Source: a candidate division KSB1 bacterium (lineage in GTDB: Bacteria > Zhuqueibacterota > Zhuqueibacteria > JANLFK01 > Oleimicrobiaceae). Taken from it: a stretch of 64,000 bases of DNA. The stretch is from positions 1 through 64,000 of the forward strand of contig JAPDPR010000013.1 in NCBI GenBank assembly GCA_034506335.1, written 5' to 3'. This document shows, piece by piece, positions 24,726 to 32,764 of the stretch. Position 1 is the first letter of the stretch. Each line of letters begins with the position of its first letter. The translations under genes were made by a program, and so were the position numbers. The notes under the pieces were generated by a model. The model ran no database searches and was not told the DNA's origin. It was given only the letters and a program-made list of their open reading frames with translations.

Positions 24726-25930
24726 GATACTTCGGGCGCAACTCTGCCACCGTGAACCTGCGCGTGGTGGCTTCTCAGTAGTGCTGCCACCACCGCCGCG
24801 CTCGGCACCGCGATGACCAGGCCCAACAGCCCCCACAATTTCGAGAACGCCAATATGGCGAACATCACCCAAGCAGGATGGAGGCCCACACGTTCGCCCA
24901 CGATCTTTGGCGAGAGGAACGAGCCTTCGACTATCTGCACGCTCTCGATGAGCACTACGATCTTGATGGTGGTCAGCACGGGGTGAGGACTGAGCAATCC
25001 TACGAGCACGCCTACGGCCATAGTGATCGCCAGCCCTACGTAGGGTACCAAGTTGAGGATTCCTGCCAGAAGGCCGAGGAGGAGTGCGTAAGGGGCGCCA
25101 AAAATGGTCAATAACACAGCGGTAAGCGTTCCCACAATGAGGCACACCAGCAGTTCTCCGCGAAAAAAGCCCGCCAACACGGTGTCTACTGCGTGGACAA
25201 CAGTCACTACTCGGGCTTTGTGCCGTTCGGGAACCATGCGCCGCACGGAAGCCTTGAGCTTGTCATAGTCCTTGAGCAAAAAGAAGGTGAGGAACGGGAT
25301 GAGTACCAGATTGAGCAGCTGCCCGAGCATTGTGGAAAGGCGGGCGGTCAACTGCAGGAGATTCTGGAAAATGAATTTGAGGAGGCCTTGCGCTTGGTCT
25401 GCGATGGCCGGGACAAACTGGGATTGCAACTGCGAGGAGTCCACTCCAAGGCGTGCAAGCAGGGGCAAAAAATCGGTGTCAAGCCAGGACCGCAGCACGC
25501 CAGCAAACTGCACGCTCGCCTGCACCATATCGCTCACTTCGCGCGCGATCCGCGGAACCAGCAAAACCAGTGCAAGCACAACCAGTCCGATAAAGGTCAG
25601 GATCAGCAGCGTCACCGACAGCAGCCTCGGGATGCGCCATCGTGCCAAGCGGTCCACCAAGGGATTAGCCAGGTAGGCGAGAAGAAGCGATACGCCAAAT
25701 GGGAACAGCACATCCCGCAGCTCGTGCACCAACCACAGGACAAAAAGGAGCAGGAGTACGACAAGGAGGTGACGTGCGACGGGCTGGCGGCGGAATGGGA
25801 ACAAAAGTGCCACCACAGCCACGGCCACCACTAAGGGTGAGAGGTGGCTGCGCACCGCAAACAGCAGCGCCCCCATGAGCAAGGAGGCGCTCACAACGAG
25901 CAAAGCATCAAGCCGATCTCTTTCAGGCAT
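24722..25930 (-). CDS. AI-2E/PerM-family transporter
   Basis: 402 residues with about eight transmembrane helices. The family region is clear: YLANPLVDRLARWRIPR, LLNLVLIPFLTFFLLKDYDKL and LLAGILNLVPYVG, followed by a helix with SPKIVGERVGLHP. Members export small molecules or sodium in exchange for protons; AI-2 export is shown for only some of them. It is the first gene of the coupled run to der. No promoter was identified in the 47 bases upstream. Confidence 0.88.
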   Translation of the reverse strand: MPERDRLDALLVVSASLLMGALLFAVRSHLSPLVVAVAVVALLFPFRRQPVARHLLVVLLLLFVLWLVHELRDVLFPFGVSLLLAYLANPLVDRLARWRIPRLLSVTLLILTFIGLVVLALVLLVPRIAREVSDMVQASVQFAGVLRSWLDTDFLPLLARLGVDSSQLQSQFVPAIADQAQGLLKFIFQNLLQLTARLSTMLGQLLNLVLIPFLTFFLLKDYDKLKASVRRMVPERHKARVVTVVHAVDTVLAGFFRGELLVCLIVGTLTAVLLTIFGAPYALLLGLLAGILNLVPYVGLAITMAVGVLVGLLSPHPVLTTIKIVVLIESVQIVEGSFLSPKIVGERVGLHPAWVMFAILAFSKLWGLLGLVIAVPSAAVVAALLRSHHAQVHGGRVAPEVS

Positions 25931-25977
25931 TGACCAACGCGAAAGTTAACACCGACGCCGTAACCACATGGAGCCTT

Positions 25978-26733
25978 CTATCTGGAACGAACCTGCCGGT
26001 CGCGTTCCTTGTTCCATCGCACCCACTCCAGTCTTGCATCTTCCGCCTCATTGAACCGCCGCTTGTGGTACTTGCCGTCTGGGCGCACCGTAACCTGGAA
26101 TCCCCTGACTATGCGGATCCATTCTTCCAGCGTCACTTGGTAAGGCGGAGGCACTTCGTAGGGGCCTGGTATTTGGCGAGGCTCCAGGGAGCGCGGAGTA
26201 GGTTTTTGCTCAGTGCGTTCCAACTTGCTCAGCGGGCCGATGTCCACCGCGCCGTCGTACACAAGCACCGTGGTGGTGGAGTCTGCCTCCACGCGGTAGA
26301 TCGTGCCGCGCACCGCACAGACCGCAGTCGGCGCCTTAACTTGGAAGTTGCGTGAACCGCTCGCCTCTGTGATATTGACCCATAGTTTTCCCTTGCTCAA
26401 CTCCGATTGCACCTTCTTACTCTTTTTGGTCAGAGTGGCCGTTGTGAGTACAAACTCGCTCTGCTCGCCGATGCGCAGCAGGCTCTTGTCCAGGAGCGTC
26501 ACTTCTACGCGCGATTCCTTCGCGGTGCGGACCACGTCTCCTTCGAAAAGGTCCATCTTCAGCTTGGCCGGCACCCATGTGGTTGAGTCGCGATGGCGGA
26601 CCATCACATCGTTGGTCCCTCCCACCAGGAAGGTGATGGTGCCGATCTTTGCAGGCTGCGCGGGGACCTCGAGGGCCCAAATCAAGGGCAGGAGCACACA
26701 GACCCCCAGCCGGATGGCTTTACTGAATACCAC
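25978..26733 (-). CDS. exported FecR-domain protein
   Basis: 251 residues; signal peptide 1-25 ending VPAQ. The FecR domain covers about 28-170: VRHRDSTTWVPAKLKMDLFEGDVVRT, LLRIGEQSEF, GKLWVNI, FQVKAPTAVCAVRGTIYRV in segments. Unlike FecR of iron-uptake systems there is no cytoplasmic or transmembrane part, so it is a free periplasmic sensor or scaffold. The C-terminal 80 residues are charged and Pro-rich. It lies downstream of the CsgG operon but a terminator separates them; its own promoter was not found. Confidence 0.85.
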   Translation of the reverse strand: MVFSKAIRLGVCVLLPLIWALEVPAQPAKIGTITFLVGGTNDVMVRHRDSTTWVPAKLKMDLFEGDVVRTAKESRVEVTLLDKSLLRIGEQSEFVLTTATLTKKSKKVQSELSKGKLWVNITEASGSRNFQVKAPTAVCAVRGTIYRVEADSTTTVLVYDGAVDIGPLSKLERTEQKPTPRSLEPRQIPGPYEVPPPYQVTLEEWIRIVRGFQVTVRPDGKYHKRRFNEAEDARLEWVRWNKERDRQVRSR

Positions 26734-27122
26734 GATTTCCTCCCAGTGATTTCTTCCTGCTGCAGGCTCCCATCTGCCGCGGCATGGTTTCAGGACCCGC
26801 AGTGTCGCAGCCTTGGGAAGAGAGCTTCCCCGCTCCCCATTGAACAGAATACGCGCTTATGGGCTTATGAACGGGGCGGACAGCAAAGCATCGTAAACTG
26901 CCCTCCCGCGCCTTTCCTATCCGACCCGTTTGTCCCTTTCTCTTGTTTGCAACTGGTCCACACGCTGAAGAAACAGCTCCTCGAGCACGTAAAAAAGACA
27001 CAGGGGAGGTCGTCTCCCCGTGGGCCTCCCCTGACGACGCGCTCCCCCCATTGGGAAGAATAACCTTGGGTTGTAAACGGGCCCCGCGCGCTACTGCGCC
27101 GTTTTCCCCAGGGGCTTGTCTT
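26734..27122. other. noncoding stretch between CsgG and FecR genes
   Basis: About 390 bases containing the CsgG-operon terminator (27002-27032) and presumably the FecR promoter. No gene is supported on either strand. Confidence 0.5.
27002..27032 (-). terminator. Rho-independent terminator of the CsgG operon
   Basis: Minus strand: AGGGGAGG, a 15-base loop, CCTCCCCT, then GTGTC and a run of six T (26991-26996). It lies 91 bases after the csgG-like stop. Confidence 0.75.
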
Positions 27123-28052
27123 CTACTGGAGTCTGACTATGTCTTCACGCTGGAAGCCGCTGCCCTCCAGTACCACACACTCGGATGCTTTGCCGTTGCC
27201 CAGATTGTTGTTGGTGACCTTGATTCTACCGATCTTGGTGTCCACTGAGCCGAGGGAGAGTCCGGTGTCCGGATCAATCAGCTCCTCGCCTTTCCGGTAG
27301 ATCACAAACACATCCCCATTCTGGACGCCTGCTTCCGCGCCGGCGTTGATGAACACGGACCCATTGGTCTTGATGATCTTCGCTTGCCAGGGGACGTTGG
27401 CTGCCGATTTTTCCACCATCTCTACCAGGGCATCTATGGCGTCGCGCGTGGCTTTCCCCACAAGGGACTCATCGAACTTGTCGCGGTTATCGAAACTAAT
27501 CTCCGGTGTGTCGAGACCGAGTCCCTTGGAGGACCGCTCCTTACGGACCGTTTCTGCTACCAGAATCTCCCCGGTGGTGGTGTTGATAAACCTTACGTCG
27601 ATTGCCACCGTGGCCTTGGTGGATTTGACACCCACGCCGATCCCTTTGACACGACCGCCCACGCCGCCTTCGGAGTAGCCGAATTCAGTCACGGCGCCGA
27701 TGATGGCAAGCTCCACGCCCAGCATCTTGCCCGCTTGGGCAGCGCTTTCTGGGGTGACAATGCCCGCCATGCCCAGCGACTGCTCCTTGAGCAGCGCTTC
27801 CATTTCCTTGCGCTCGAAGACGCGATAGTTGCCGGTCTTGACCAGGGCGGTGACAAGCATGTCGGCCATGCCTTCACCCACAGGTTGCCCTGTCCACCAG
27901 TGGTAGTGATGCGCCGTCTTGTCCTGGAAATCGAACACCGCGACCCGCCGCTTCAGGCGCTTGACGGCATCGGTCGTCTGGCCGCTGACCCACGAGGTGA
28001 GGTATCCGAGGACCAACGTGCACAGCACAAATGTGACCATGCGTTTCTTCAC
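27123..28052 (-). CDS. CsgG/HfaB-family envelope protein
   Basis: 309 residues. Signal peptide (about 1-24). The CsgG fold spans about 36-220: VAVFDFQDKT, GEGMADMLVTALVKTGNYRVFERKEMEALLKEQ, LGVELAIIGAVTEFGY, TTGEILVAETV. The C-terminal 80 residues (GSVFINAGAEAGVQNGDVF) are a small beta domain often seen appended to CsgG proteins. No lipobox is seen, unlike E. coli CsgG. It is the last of four minus-strand genes (30588-31499, 29379, 28089, 27123) coding for outer-membrane assembly-type proteins, and ends at a terminator. Confidence 0.88.
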   Translation of the reverse strand: MKKRMVTFVLCTLVLGYLTSWVSGQTTDAVKRLKRRVAVFDFQDKTAHHYHWWTGQPVGEGMADMLVTALVKTGNYRVFERKEMEALLKEQSLGMAGIVTPESAAQAGKMLGVELAIIGAVTEFGYSEGGVGGRVKGIGVGVKSTKATVAIDVRFINTTTGEILVAETVRKERSSKGLGLDTPEISFDNRDKFDESLVGKATRDAIDALVEMVEKSAANVPWQAKIIKTNGSVFINAGAEAGVQNGDVFVIYRKGEELIDPDTGLSLGSVDTKIGRIKVTNNNLGNGKASECVVLEGSGFQREDIVRLQ

Positions 28053-28088
28053 AGGTGTTCCTCCTGGTTAATGAATACGGCGGTGCTG

Positions 28089-29297
28089 CTATTCGGGCTC
28101 AGAAGGTGCTGTGGCTTTTGGCACGAATCTCGCCGTGATGCGATTGGCCGACACACCCTCCACGGTGATGGTGAAACGCCCAAAGTCCCGCCGTTCAAAC
28201 TCGCGGGCAAGTTGGGTGGCGTTGCCACTGATCTTCACATCCAGCTCGGCCGCACCCCCACCATAGTTGCGCTGGTAGATGTCCTTCACGCCCCGCAGAT
28301 AGAACTTGGCGGTGTTGACAAAATCGCTCAGCTGGGCCATGGACTCCACGCCTCGCAGCACTATCTTGATCTCACTCAGGTTGTAGTACTTGTCTCGCCA
28401 TTTGGCAAGGATTTTCGCGATGAGGCCCTCGGCGAGCTTGTTGGCAGCCTTTTGAATGGCCATCGTGCCGCCGGTCACCTCGTCGATGTGAGGGTAGGCG
28501 GCGTGCTCGCTGGCTGTGGCCAACACACGCCCCACGTCAGTTTCCACCACGCGCGCGGTGATATTAGCCTGGCAGGACTTCATCCCCGCCATGTTGAATC
28601 CGCTGGCCACTGTCGCTATTGCCTTGCCTGTGATGACGATTTCGGCACCAAACGAAAGGCCGATGGCGGCGGCGGCCTTGTTGTCGCCTTGCAGGGCGGC
28701 CAGCACCTGTTCACGTTTGATGTTTTCCCGCACCGTGCCCGGGTCCACCACCGGAAAATCGCTGTCCATGAACTTTTGCATGATGGCGGTCTCGGCCGCG
28801 GTCATGTTCACCTCGAACCAGCGGAAGTGCCCGGTGGGGTCACCCACGTTCTGTTCGTCGATGAGCACCATCACGCGCGGGTTACCCATGCGCTCGATGA
28901 GGTTCTTTACTGCCTCGGCATCGCGTTGTAGGTCGCCCAGCTCCACCTCTGCCTTGAGGCGAACTTCGTAAAGTTCGGGGGTTTTCTTGTAGTCGGACAG
29001 GATGGTGTAGTTACGGACGTAGCCGCGGGTCCAGCTGAGGATGTTGTCGTCCACCACCTGGTAGTTTTGCACCCTGGTCTCTGATTCGATGTAAGTGCCC
29101 AGGGCCTGTTCCACCGCCTGGCGCAAAGCGTCATCGATGGCGCGATCCCGCGCCCCTGCCACGTCTCCTTCAAAAATGGTACCGGTACCGACTGCTTCGA
29201 TTAGCTGGGTGCGTGCAGGTCCCACCTGGCAAAGACCGAGTGGGCCCGCCGCACACACCAGGAGGCAGAGCAGTGCCATCGCTAAGAGAGTCTTCAC
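28089..29297 (-). CDS. exported protein with FlgT-N/LPP20-like domain
   Basis: 402 residues from GTG 29297, preceded by AGGAGG at six bases. Signal peptide then the FlgT N-terminal-like segment EGDVAGARDRAIDDALRQAVEQALG (given in parts), where a helix of alternating AR-x-x-AI-D/DAL is the family hallmark, followed by RNYTILSDYKKTPELYEVRLKAEV. A middle domain (about 130-290) resembles the FlgT/CsgG-type alpha-beta fold. In vibrios FlgT, FlgO and FlgP build a flagellar outer-membrane ring; no flagellar gene is present here, so another envelope ring or secretion role is likely. Confidence 0.8.
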   Translation of the reverse strand: MKTLLAMALLCLLVCAAGPLGLCQVGPARTQLIEAVGTGTIFEGDVAGARDRAIDDALRQAVEQALGTYIESETRVQNYQVVDDNILSWTRGYVRNYTILSDYKKTPELYEVRLKAEVELGDLQRDAEAVKNLIERMGNPRVMVLIDEQNVGDPTGHFRWFEVNMTAAETAIMQKFMDSDFPVVDPGTVRENIKREQVLAALQGDNKAAAAIGLSFGAEIVITGKAIATVASGFNMAGMKSCQANITARVVETDVGRVLATASEHAAYPHIDEVTGGTMAIQKAANKLAEGLIAKILAKWRDKYYNLSEIKIVLRGVESMAQLSDFVNTAKFYLRGVKDIYQRNYGGGAAELDVKISGNATQLAREFERRDFGRFTITVEGVSANRITARFVPKATAPSEPE

Positions 29298-29378
29298 CTC
29301 CAACCTCCTCTCACTCTGCCGGTGCGCTGGTTCAGAGAGCAAAAAGGGGACCCCGACGCGCGAGGTCCCCCGCTGGAC

Positions 29379-30536
29379 TCAGAACGTCATGCGCATCGCA
29401 TTTTGGAAGTCGCGTATGGCGAGCAAGGCGTCGGCGCCAGACATATGGTCATTGAGCCGAAACTCGCCAGTCATCTTGTCGGCAGCCATGACCCCACGGC
29501 TGACCATCAGCATGATGGAGTTGAACGCCCAGTGGCTGGGGTTGACATCCGGAAACGGCGAAGACTCGCCTATGAACTTGGTGGCCAGACTCTGATCACC
29601 GGTAGCAAGGATCATAATGTCTTGCATAATCTTGGCATAGTTAGCCCTGGTAATCTTCTCATCAGGCCGGAAAGTATGGTCTGGGAACACATCCATGCCC
29701 TGGGCCGCGACGATGTCCTTGATCCAGTTCTTGGCCCAGTGTCCCTCGATGTCGGTGACGTCTGGAAGCTTTGCTTCTGGCTGGGCCATCTTGGTCACGT
29801 CTTCAGGCGGCCGGAAACCCGTGTCGTAGGTCTTTGGGCGCTTCTTCTCCAGCAGCTCCATCAGCTTCAACTCTTCCATCAAAAGCACGGCCAAGTCGGC
29901 TCGAGAGATTTCGGGGATCAGGGCGATTTTGGCGCCGATCTTGGTGCCAGGAGCAGCGCGCTGAATCTTTTGTACCACCGCCCACTCCTTGTCGGCAGCA
30001 GCTGCATAGTCGCCCTTCATCTCTATGACCTTGGCAAAGGCGGCGGCCGCCTGACCAAAGTCGTACCCCTCTTTGTACGTGATGCCCATATAGTAGAGGG
30101 GCTTGTCGCTATTCGGGTACTGTTCGGCAGCCTTCTTGAACTCCTTGACAGCCTCTTCCATCCAATCGTCGCCTTTGCGGCGCATGGTGATGATCCGCCC
30201 CTTGATGATGCGCGCATCAAGAGAGTTCTTGTTCTTGGACAGTGCCTGGTCGGCGAGCTCCATGGCCTTGACAAAGTCCTGCTTGCTGGCATGGACTAGC
30301 GCCATGCCCGCGTAGGCTTCCGCGTACTTGGGGTCGAGTGCTTTGGCGCGCTCAAACTCCTGCATGGCCAAGTCCAAGTTACCACGGTCCAGCTCCCTCA
30401 TTCCTTGGTTGAAGTGGTTTTGGGGTGTATCTAAGACCGACTTGGGCTTAATCGCCTTTGGTCCGCAGCCGACCAACCACAGCGCCAAAGCGCCCACCAG
30501 TAGCGTCCCCAGCAGCATCAATCGTCTGTTCTCCAT
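29379..30536 (-). CDS. lipoprotein with TPRs and two SLH domains
   Basis: 385 residues; ATG 30536 with AAGGAG upstream. Lipobox L-V-G-C (Cys24). Four to five TPRs (about 40-190: MRELDRGNLDLAMQEFERAK and YAEAYAGMALVHASKQDF). Two SLH domains: about 268-320 (DVTDIEGHWAKNWIKDIVAA, ending FRPDEKITRANYAKI) and about 335-385 (FPDVNPSHWAFNSI). SLH domains bind pyruvylated secondary polymers or peptidoglycan in the cell wall; in a Gram-negative lipoprotein they suggest tethering of the outer membrane to the wall. Operon neighbours are FlgT- and CsgG-like genes. Confidence 0.88.
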   Translation of the reverse strand: MENRRLMLLGTLLVGALALWLVGCGPKAIKPKSVLDTPQNHFNQGMRELDRGNLDLAMQEFERAKALDPKYAEAYAGMALVHASKQDFVKAMELADQALSKNKNSLDARIIKGRIITMRRKGDDWMEEAVKEFKKAAEQYPNSDKPLYYMGITYKEGYDFGQAAAAFAKVIEMKGDYAAAADKEWAVVQKIQRAAPGTKIGAKIALIPEISRADLAVLLMEELKLMELLEKKRPKTYDTGFRPPEDVTKMAQPEAKLPDVTDIEGHWAKNWIKDIVAAQGMDVFPDHTFRPDEKITRANYAKIMQDIMILATGDQSLATKFIGESSPFPDVNPSHWAFNSIMLMVSRGVMAADKMTGEFRLNDHMSGADALLAIRDFQNAMRMTF

Positions 30537-30587
30537 AGTGTGCTCCTTGCAGCAAAGACCCATGGCCTTGTCGAACTGGCACGCGCG

Positions 30588-31499
30588 TCAGTCGACGATG
30601 AACATCACCCGGCACTTATCCAAGAAGCTCTGGGTGCTGGAGGCGGCATGGATGGCAGCCGCATCGGCGTTGGAGATGACCACATCTGCCTTGTTGGCAC
30701 CCGCCGCCTTGAGGGCTTTTACCACCAGTGGGTTGTTGGTCACGCGCTCGTTGCTGCGGGCGCGATTGATGTCCTTATCGTAGCCCACCATGCCGATCTG
30801 CACCGCCCAGTCGCGGCTGACGAATTTCGAGCCGTACACCTCCTGGCCGTTTTCGTCGAGTACCTTGGGCGCCATGGCTGGGCGGACGCCCAAACCTTTG
30901 GTGTCGATGATCAGGCCGGTGTAAGCGGCGGCCCCAGGGGCTGCTTGCACGCCAGGAGCGCCAGGTTGAATGAGTTGCACGCCTGGGGGAACTGGCTTAC
31001 CCGCAGGCCACGGTTGACCGCACATGGGGCACAGCGGCTGGGCAGCACCGGGGTAGACACCTCCACCCACTGTAGTGGGCAGCAGCACATCGGCCAAGGC
31101 ACCGGTCAGCGGCATCTCTACCGTCACTTCCACGTCGCCGGTGGACATGTACTTTGTGTCCACTATCGTGAAGTTCCGGAGCACACCCTGCACCCGAGTG
31201 TTGATGACATCGTTTTCGACCATGGCGTTGCGGACGGTGACTTCTGAGGTGAGTTGGACTCCCTGAACGGCCTCGAGGAGATTGCGGAAGGCTGCGCGCT
31301 TGGCAGCTTCGATCGCCCCCGCACGCTGCGCTGCGAGCGGATGGTCAGGGTTCGGCGCGCCGATACCAGTAGCGCGAATCACTTGCCTGCTCCAGTCGAT
31401 GTTCCCGGCCGCGCCAATGGGCTGGGTCACATACTGACTCCAGGCTACTGTGGCGCTCAGTGTCACCACGCATACGAGTATGCCACGGACCGCTTTCAT
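30588..31499 (-). CDS. exported LPP20/FlgP-like protein
   Basis: 303 residues from ATG 31499 with AAAAGGAGG upstream. Signal peptide 1-21. The LPP20-like core is about 25-130: GAAGNIDWSRQVIRATGIGAPN, AAKRAAFRNLLEAVQGV, VRNAMVENDVINTRVQG, and GDVEVTVEMPL. A Pro-rich linker holds C-P-M-C (possible metal knuckle), and a C-terminal domain (about 190-303) resembles the DUF seen in other envelope rings. First gene of the four-gene envelope operon; it probably contributes to a ring or pore assembly with the CsgG-like protein, which is inference. Confidence 0.72.
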   Translation of the reverse strand: MKAVRGILVCVVTLSATVAWSQYVTQPIGAAGNIDWSRQVIRATGIGAPNPDHPLAAQRAGAIEAAKRAAFRNLLEAVQGVQLTSEVTVRNAMVENDVINTRVQGVLRNFTIVDTKYMSTGDVEVTVEMPLTGALADVLLPTTVGGGVYPGAAQPLCPMCGQPWPAGKPVPPGVQLIQPGAPGVQAAPGAAAYTGLIIDTKGLGVRPAMAPKVLDENGQEVYGSKFVSRDWAVQIGMVGYDKDINRARSNERVTNNPLVVKALKAAGANKADVVISNADAAAIHAASSTQSFLDKCRVMFIVD

Positions 31500-31663
31500 G
31501 GTGCTCCTCCTTTTCGCTTGTTCACAGCCTTGAACTGTAGTGCCGTATTGGCGACGGCCCGTCAGCCACCGTCGTCGCTCACGGCCAATGCAAATTTCTT
31601 CATCCGGAGGAACTGGGGGCGTGATGGCGGTCACAATCTTGGCGCGCCACCGATAAAAAATAG

Positions 31664-31736
31664 AGCGAATGACGGGATTCGAACCCGCGACACCTGGCTT
31701 GGGAAGCCAGTGCTCTACCAGCTGAGCTACATTCGC
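31664..31736 (-). tRNA. tRNA-Gly(CCC)
   Basis: A complete cloverleaf on the minus strand: acceptor GCGAATG/CATTCGC, D-stem GCTC/GAGC, anticodon stem CTGGC/GCCAG with loop TTCCCAA (anticodon CCC), T-arm GCGGG-TTCGAAT-CCCGT and discriminator T, as expected for glycine. CCA is not encoded; a T-rich run follows the 3' end. Confidence 0.93.
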
Positions 31737-31769
31737 CTCTCGAGGAAGTATGGGAAATTGTCATGTATA

Positions 31770-31797
31770 AAGTTATAGAATTTTTTTCAAATGTCAA
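31770..31797 (-). promoter_or_regulatory. tRNA-Gly promoter
   Basis: Minus strand: perfect TTGACA (31792-31797), 16-nt spacer, TAACTT (31770-31775), about 34 bases before the tRNA. It overlaps the last codons of miaA. Confidence 0.5.
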
Positions 31798-32758
31798 GGG
31801 GAAAATTTCCCTTTTCGGCGCAGCGCGTCACGATAGCCCATGCCTTTTCTTCGCAGTCTGCCATTGTGCCCGTGGTCATGTCGATCCACTGCACCCGTGC
31901 GTCCCGTCCGAACCAGGTCAGCTGCCTTTTGGCATAGTTGCGAGTGTGCTGCTTAATCAGAGCCACCGCCTCGTCGCGTTGGAGCTCGCCGTGCAGAAGC
32001 GCGAACATCTCTTTGTACCCCACAGTCTGCAGGCTATTGAGTTCAGGCCCATAGCCCATCTGTTCCAGTCGGCGCACCTCTTCTTCGAAACCCTGGGCCA
32101 TCATCTGGTCTACGCGCCGGTCGATGCGCGCGTACAATTCAGCCCTTGCCCAGCGCAATCCGATGAAGCACCAGGAGAAGGGGGTCTCGGGTCGATGTCG
32201 CCTCTGGTGCTCAGACAGGGGGATGCCGGTACACTCATAGACCTCCAGGGCGCGGATGATGCGCTGCGCATCGTTGGGGTGGAGTCGCTCGGCAGCTTGG
32301 GGATCTACTTCACAAAGGCGCCGCCAAAGGGGGCCCAGGCCATCCTTTCTTGCTTCTTGGCGGAGCCGCTCGCGCAACTCGGGGTCGCGGATGTTTGGGC
32401 CGAATAGCCCATCGGTGAGAGCCCGGATGTAGAATCCGGATCCACCCACCACGATGGGCAGATGCCCCCGCCCAAGCACCTCTGCGATTCGTGCGGAGGC
32501 GTCGCGTGCGTATTCCCCCGCGCTGTAGTATTCGTCCGGAAAACGGACATCGATAAGATGGTGCGGGACAAGGGCGCGCTCCTCGGGAGTGGGTTTGGCT
32601 GTGCCAATGTCCAAATAGCGATACACCTGGCGGGAATCGGCCGAGACGATCTCGCCACCGCACCTCTGCGCAAGGCGAAGCGCCAGAGCACTTTTGCCCG
32701 CAGCGGTCGGCCCGACGATCACAGGAACAATCGGTTGTGATTGCTCGCCTCTCAACAC
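31787..32758 (-). CDS. miaA: tRNA dimethylallyltransferase MiaA
   Basis: 323 residues. P-loop GPTAAGKSALALRLA, VSADSRQVYRYLDIGTAKP, HLIDVRFPDE and IVVGGSGFYIRALTDGLF are diagnostic. It adds the isopentenyl group to A37 of tRNAs reading codons that start with U. GTG 32758 (or TTG 32755) starts six bases after the mutL stop. The mutL-miaA order (often followed by hfq) is a standard bacterial linkage; no hfq is present here, the tRNA-Gly gene lies instead. Confidence 0.96.
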   Translation of the reverse strand: MLRGEQSQPIVPVIVGPTAAGKSALALRLAQRCGGEIVSADSRQVYRYLDIGTAKPTPEERALVPHHLIDVRFPDEYYSAGEYARDASARIAEVLGRGHLPIVVGGSGFYIRALTDGLFGPNIRDPELRERLRQEARKDGLGPLWRRLCEVDPQAAERLHPNDAQRIIRALEVYECTGIPLSEHQRRHRPETPFSWCFIGLRWARAELYARIDRRVDQMMAQGFEEEVRRLEQMGYGPELNSLQTVGYKEMFALLHGELQRDEAVALIKQHTRNYAKRQLTWFGRDARVQWIDMTTGTMADCEEKAWAIVTRCAEKGNFPLDI

Positions 32759-32764
32759 AAAGCC

